Shown one piece after another: positions 62,054-64,000 of a stretch of DNA of 64,000 nucleotides; position 1 is the stretch's first letter, and each line of letters starts with the position of its first letter. Made by a program: the position numbers and the translations under genes. The stretch comes from Leptoclinus maculatus (lineage: Eukaryota; Chordata; Actinopteri; Perciformes; Stichaeidae). The stretch is from assembly GCA_032191485.1 (NCBI GenBank), contig JAVDOI010000070.1:607001-671000 (forward strand), given 5' to 3'. Under the pieces are notes generated by a model that worked only from the letters and a program-made list of their open reading frames with translations, did not search any database and was not told the origin of the DNA.

Positions 62054-63570
62054 ATGGATAACTCGACAGAAGGGTGTTGGGACAGTTTACCGATTCAACT
62101 CACTGAAGGGATTCTACAAACGCTCGAGGAAGTGAAGTTCACGCACATGACACCTGTGCAGGTAACTTTACACCTTTAAACTACCTCTCTTTAACACTTT
62201 AAACCTGCCCCTCTTTAACACCGCTGTTCATCAAACACAGCATTGATATATTATTCTTGTGTTTTCTTACAGTCTGCTTGTATTCCGCTGTTCATGAGTA
62301 ACAAAGATGTGGCTGCTGAGGCGGTAAGTGTAACTAAGTACTGTAACGTTACGTAGGTACCACTTTGAGGTACTTGTACATAACTGAGTATTTCCATTTC
62401 ATGCTGGAACATTAATGTGATGAACACATTCATGAATCAATAATTATAATCCAGTAATATGAATCTAAAATGTGCCATTCTGCATAATGAGTACTTTTAC
62501 TTCTGGTACTTTTAAGTATATTATGATGCTCATACTTTTGTGCTTTTAAATCCAAGACTTTTACTTCTAAGTATTTGTACACACTATAGTACAACAGTTA
62601 AACTAGACATACTGGTACTACTTCTAATTAACATAATAGGTTTATGAGCTATAACTAAGGGCTAATAAATCGGTTACTAATATTCTATAGATCAGTTATA
62701 AAGACATCAATAAATATAGGTTTTGGGTTGCCAGGTTGTCAGAAATCCTCCAAAACACTGTATTAGCACTACAGCTACCAATTTTCCTTATTGATTAATC
62801 TAACTGAGTTTCCTTAATGAATTTTCTATAAAATGTCCGAATGTGAGCGTGTTTTATTCAAGCAACACTCCAAAACGAAGGTATTCAGTTTAATATTTAC
62901 AGTGTGATACAGGAGTTGGAACGAGCTGTTTTTGGCATTTTTACTTCAAAATGTGATGGTTAAATTAATCCTCTTTTGATCGATTAGTTGCTACTTATCT
63001 TCTGTAAAACGGTTCCAGGACACGTGGAACTATTTCTTCATCGTTTCCTGTCGTATCGTTGTAGGTGACCGGGAGCGGAAAGACGCTCGCTTTCGTGATT
63101 CCCATCATAGAGCTGCTGCTGAAGAGAGAAGAGAAGCTGAAGAAGATGCAGGTGAGGATGAAGGAGACGCTCCAGTTACATCCATCTTCCACTGAGAGTG
63201 ACTCTGTCCAACGTGCAGAGGGGGTATAGGGGGCATAAGGGGATTCAAACACCCGGCTGAAGCTTTACAGGGTGTTTTTTCTCTGCAGGTTGGCGCTCTG
63301 GTGATCACGCCCACAAGAGAACTGGCCCTTCAGATCAGCGAAGTGATGGAGATGTTCCTTCAGAAGTTTCCACAGTTCACGTGAGTACAAAGTCACTCTG
63401 ACCCGTTTGAATAGTTACATATCTTAAGTTAGCTCAGTTGTCCTGACTTAAGATTCAGACGAATGTTTTTAGTTATTAAAATGCTTTTTGTACGTTTTGT
63501 TTTTCAGGCAGATTTTGCTGATTGGTGGCACCAACCCGATAGACGATGTGGAGAAGTTCAAGGATAACGG
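62054..63570 (+). CDS. ddx55: DEAD-box RNA helicase DDX55 (first 5 exons, truncated by window end)
   Basis: ATP-dependent RNA helicase of the DDX55/Spb4 group, nucleolar and involved in large ribosomal subunit assembly (family knowledge). Exons 62054-62161, 62273-62323, 63065-63151, 63289-63380 and 63508-63570 join in frame to give 133 codons. Visible helicase motifs: Q motif ending MTPVQ at the end of exon 1, Walker A (VTGSGKT, residues 54-60) straddling exons 2 and 3, motif Ia PTRELA (90-95), and the following IGGTNPIDDVEKF. The N-terminus (CWDSLPIQLTEGIL) resembles human DDX55 (SWESLP...). The DEAD box, helicase C domain and basic tail lie beyond 64000. It is in tandem with tmed2, 2.4 kb downstream, as in the human genome. 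Confidence 0.95.
62335..62600 (-). repeat. dispersed element R4, partial copy (ddx55 intron 2)
   Basis: Reverse-oriented text 'gaggtacttgtacataactgagtatttccatttcatgc' (in blocks) and 'attctgcataatgagtactttt' matching the complement of 56115-56587. Confidence 0.65.
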
Positions 63571-64000
63571 GTGAGATGTGAGGTGTTACTTAGGGGCTAG
63601 TAGACAGTCTTTATGCTAAGCTAAGCTAACAGATTTCATTTTCATATCAACGGACACACATGACAGAGCCGGTATGTGGCAGTGCCTAAAAAGGGTTAAA
63701 TATGAGTGGTGATGCATTTTAACTTGAGGAAGGAGAGTTACAGGAAAGGAGACTTATCTCAACAGAGACGAGAAGTCCACAGCTGAATCTGAGCAGAAAT
63801 AGTTTAAGATTTAACCAAACCTGCTCCAGAGATCAGCTCAAGGGAAGTCCAGATAATCCATCTTCCTCTGTTAGACTTGTTTCTACGTGTGAAGACGTCC
63901 ATGAACTGGACTCCTCTCTCTCCTCCTCTCTCTCCTCCTCTCTCTCCTCCTCTCTCTCTCTCCTCCTCTCTCTCCTCCTCTCTCTCTCTCTCTCCTCCTC
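63571..64000. other. ddx55 intron 5, cut by window end
   Basis: An R2 half copy ('cagtctttatgctaagctaagctaac', 63605-63630) and a CTCCTCTCT-rich pyrimidine tract from about 63909 to the end. No further exon. Confidence 0.7.

Overview
The window is eukaryotic nuclear DNA from a ray-finned fish, most likely a percomorph teleost; the species cannot be named. Genes are split into short exons with GT-AG introns, introns and spacers are full of CA/GT microsatellites, and several dispersed repeats of the kind common in teleosts recur on both strands. There are no bacterial, plasmid or viral genes, no tRNA or rRNA genes and no CRISPR array.

Five protein-coding genes can be read exon by exon. From left to right: pla2g3 (group III secreted phospholipase A2; minus strand, 2988-8560), rph3a (rabphilin-3A; minus strand, all recognised coding exons at 10684-18604, N-terminal exon not found), ptpn11 (SHP2 tyrosine phosphatase; minus strand, complete, 47183-55483), tmed2 (p24 cargo receptor; plus strand, complete, 57755-59642) and ddx55 (DEAD-box RNA helicase; plus strand, first five exons from 62054, running off the right edge). 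In the last four genes the visible exon phases close without error. In pla2g3 one junction (exon 4 to 5) does not close.

Between these: 1-2987 is repeat-rich with no recognised gene. 18605 to about 33500 is probably the long 5' intron of rph3a and carries many repeats, with a candidate non-coding first exon near 33500-33655. 33656-47182 lies between that point and the ptpn11 stop codon; it holds a 26-copy 42-bp minisatellite (39352-40438) and an uninterrupted (CA)219 tract (42552-42989). 55484-57754 separates the head-to-head genes ptpn11 and tmed2 and holds a CpG-rich promoter region and an A/T-only 7-bp tandem array. 59643-62053 is the tmed2 3' region followed by the ddx55 upstream region.

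The gene order ptpn11-rph3a matches human 12q24.13 and tmed2-ddx55 matches 12q24.31, while PLA2G3 is on human 22q12, so the window keeps an old 12q24/22q12 linkage. The genes do not form one pathway; they cover lipid signalling, synaptic exocytosis, growth-factor signalling, ER-Golgi traffic and ribosome biogenesis.

The most interesting unexplained signal is a dispersed element called R1 here, with 12 full or partial copies. Ten copies carry a near-consensus CTCF core in one end. Full-length copies also carry GC-box, TGATTGACAG (PBX/PREP), CRE-half, ETS, CCAAT and YY1-like motifs, so R1 may be a mobile regulatory cassette.
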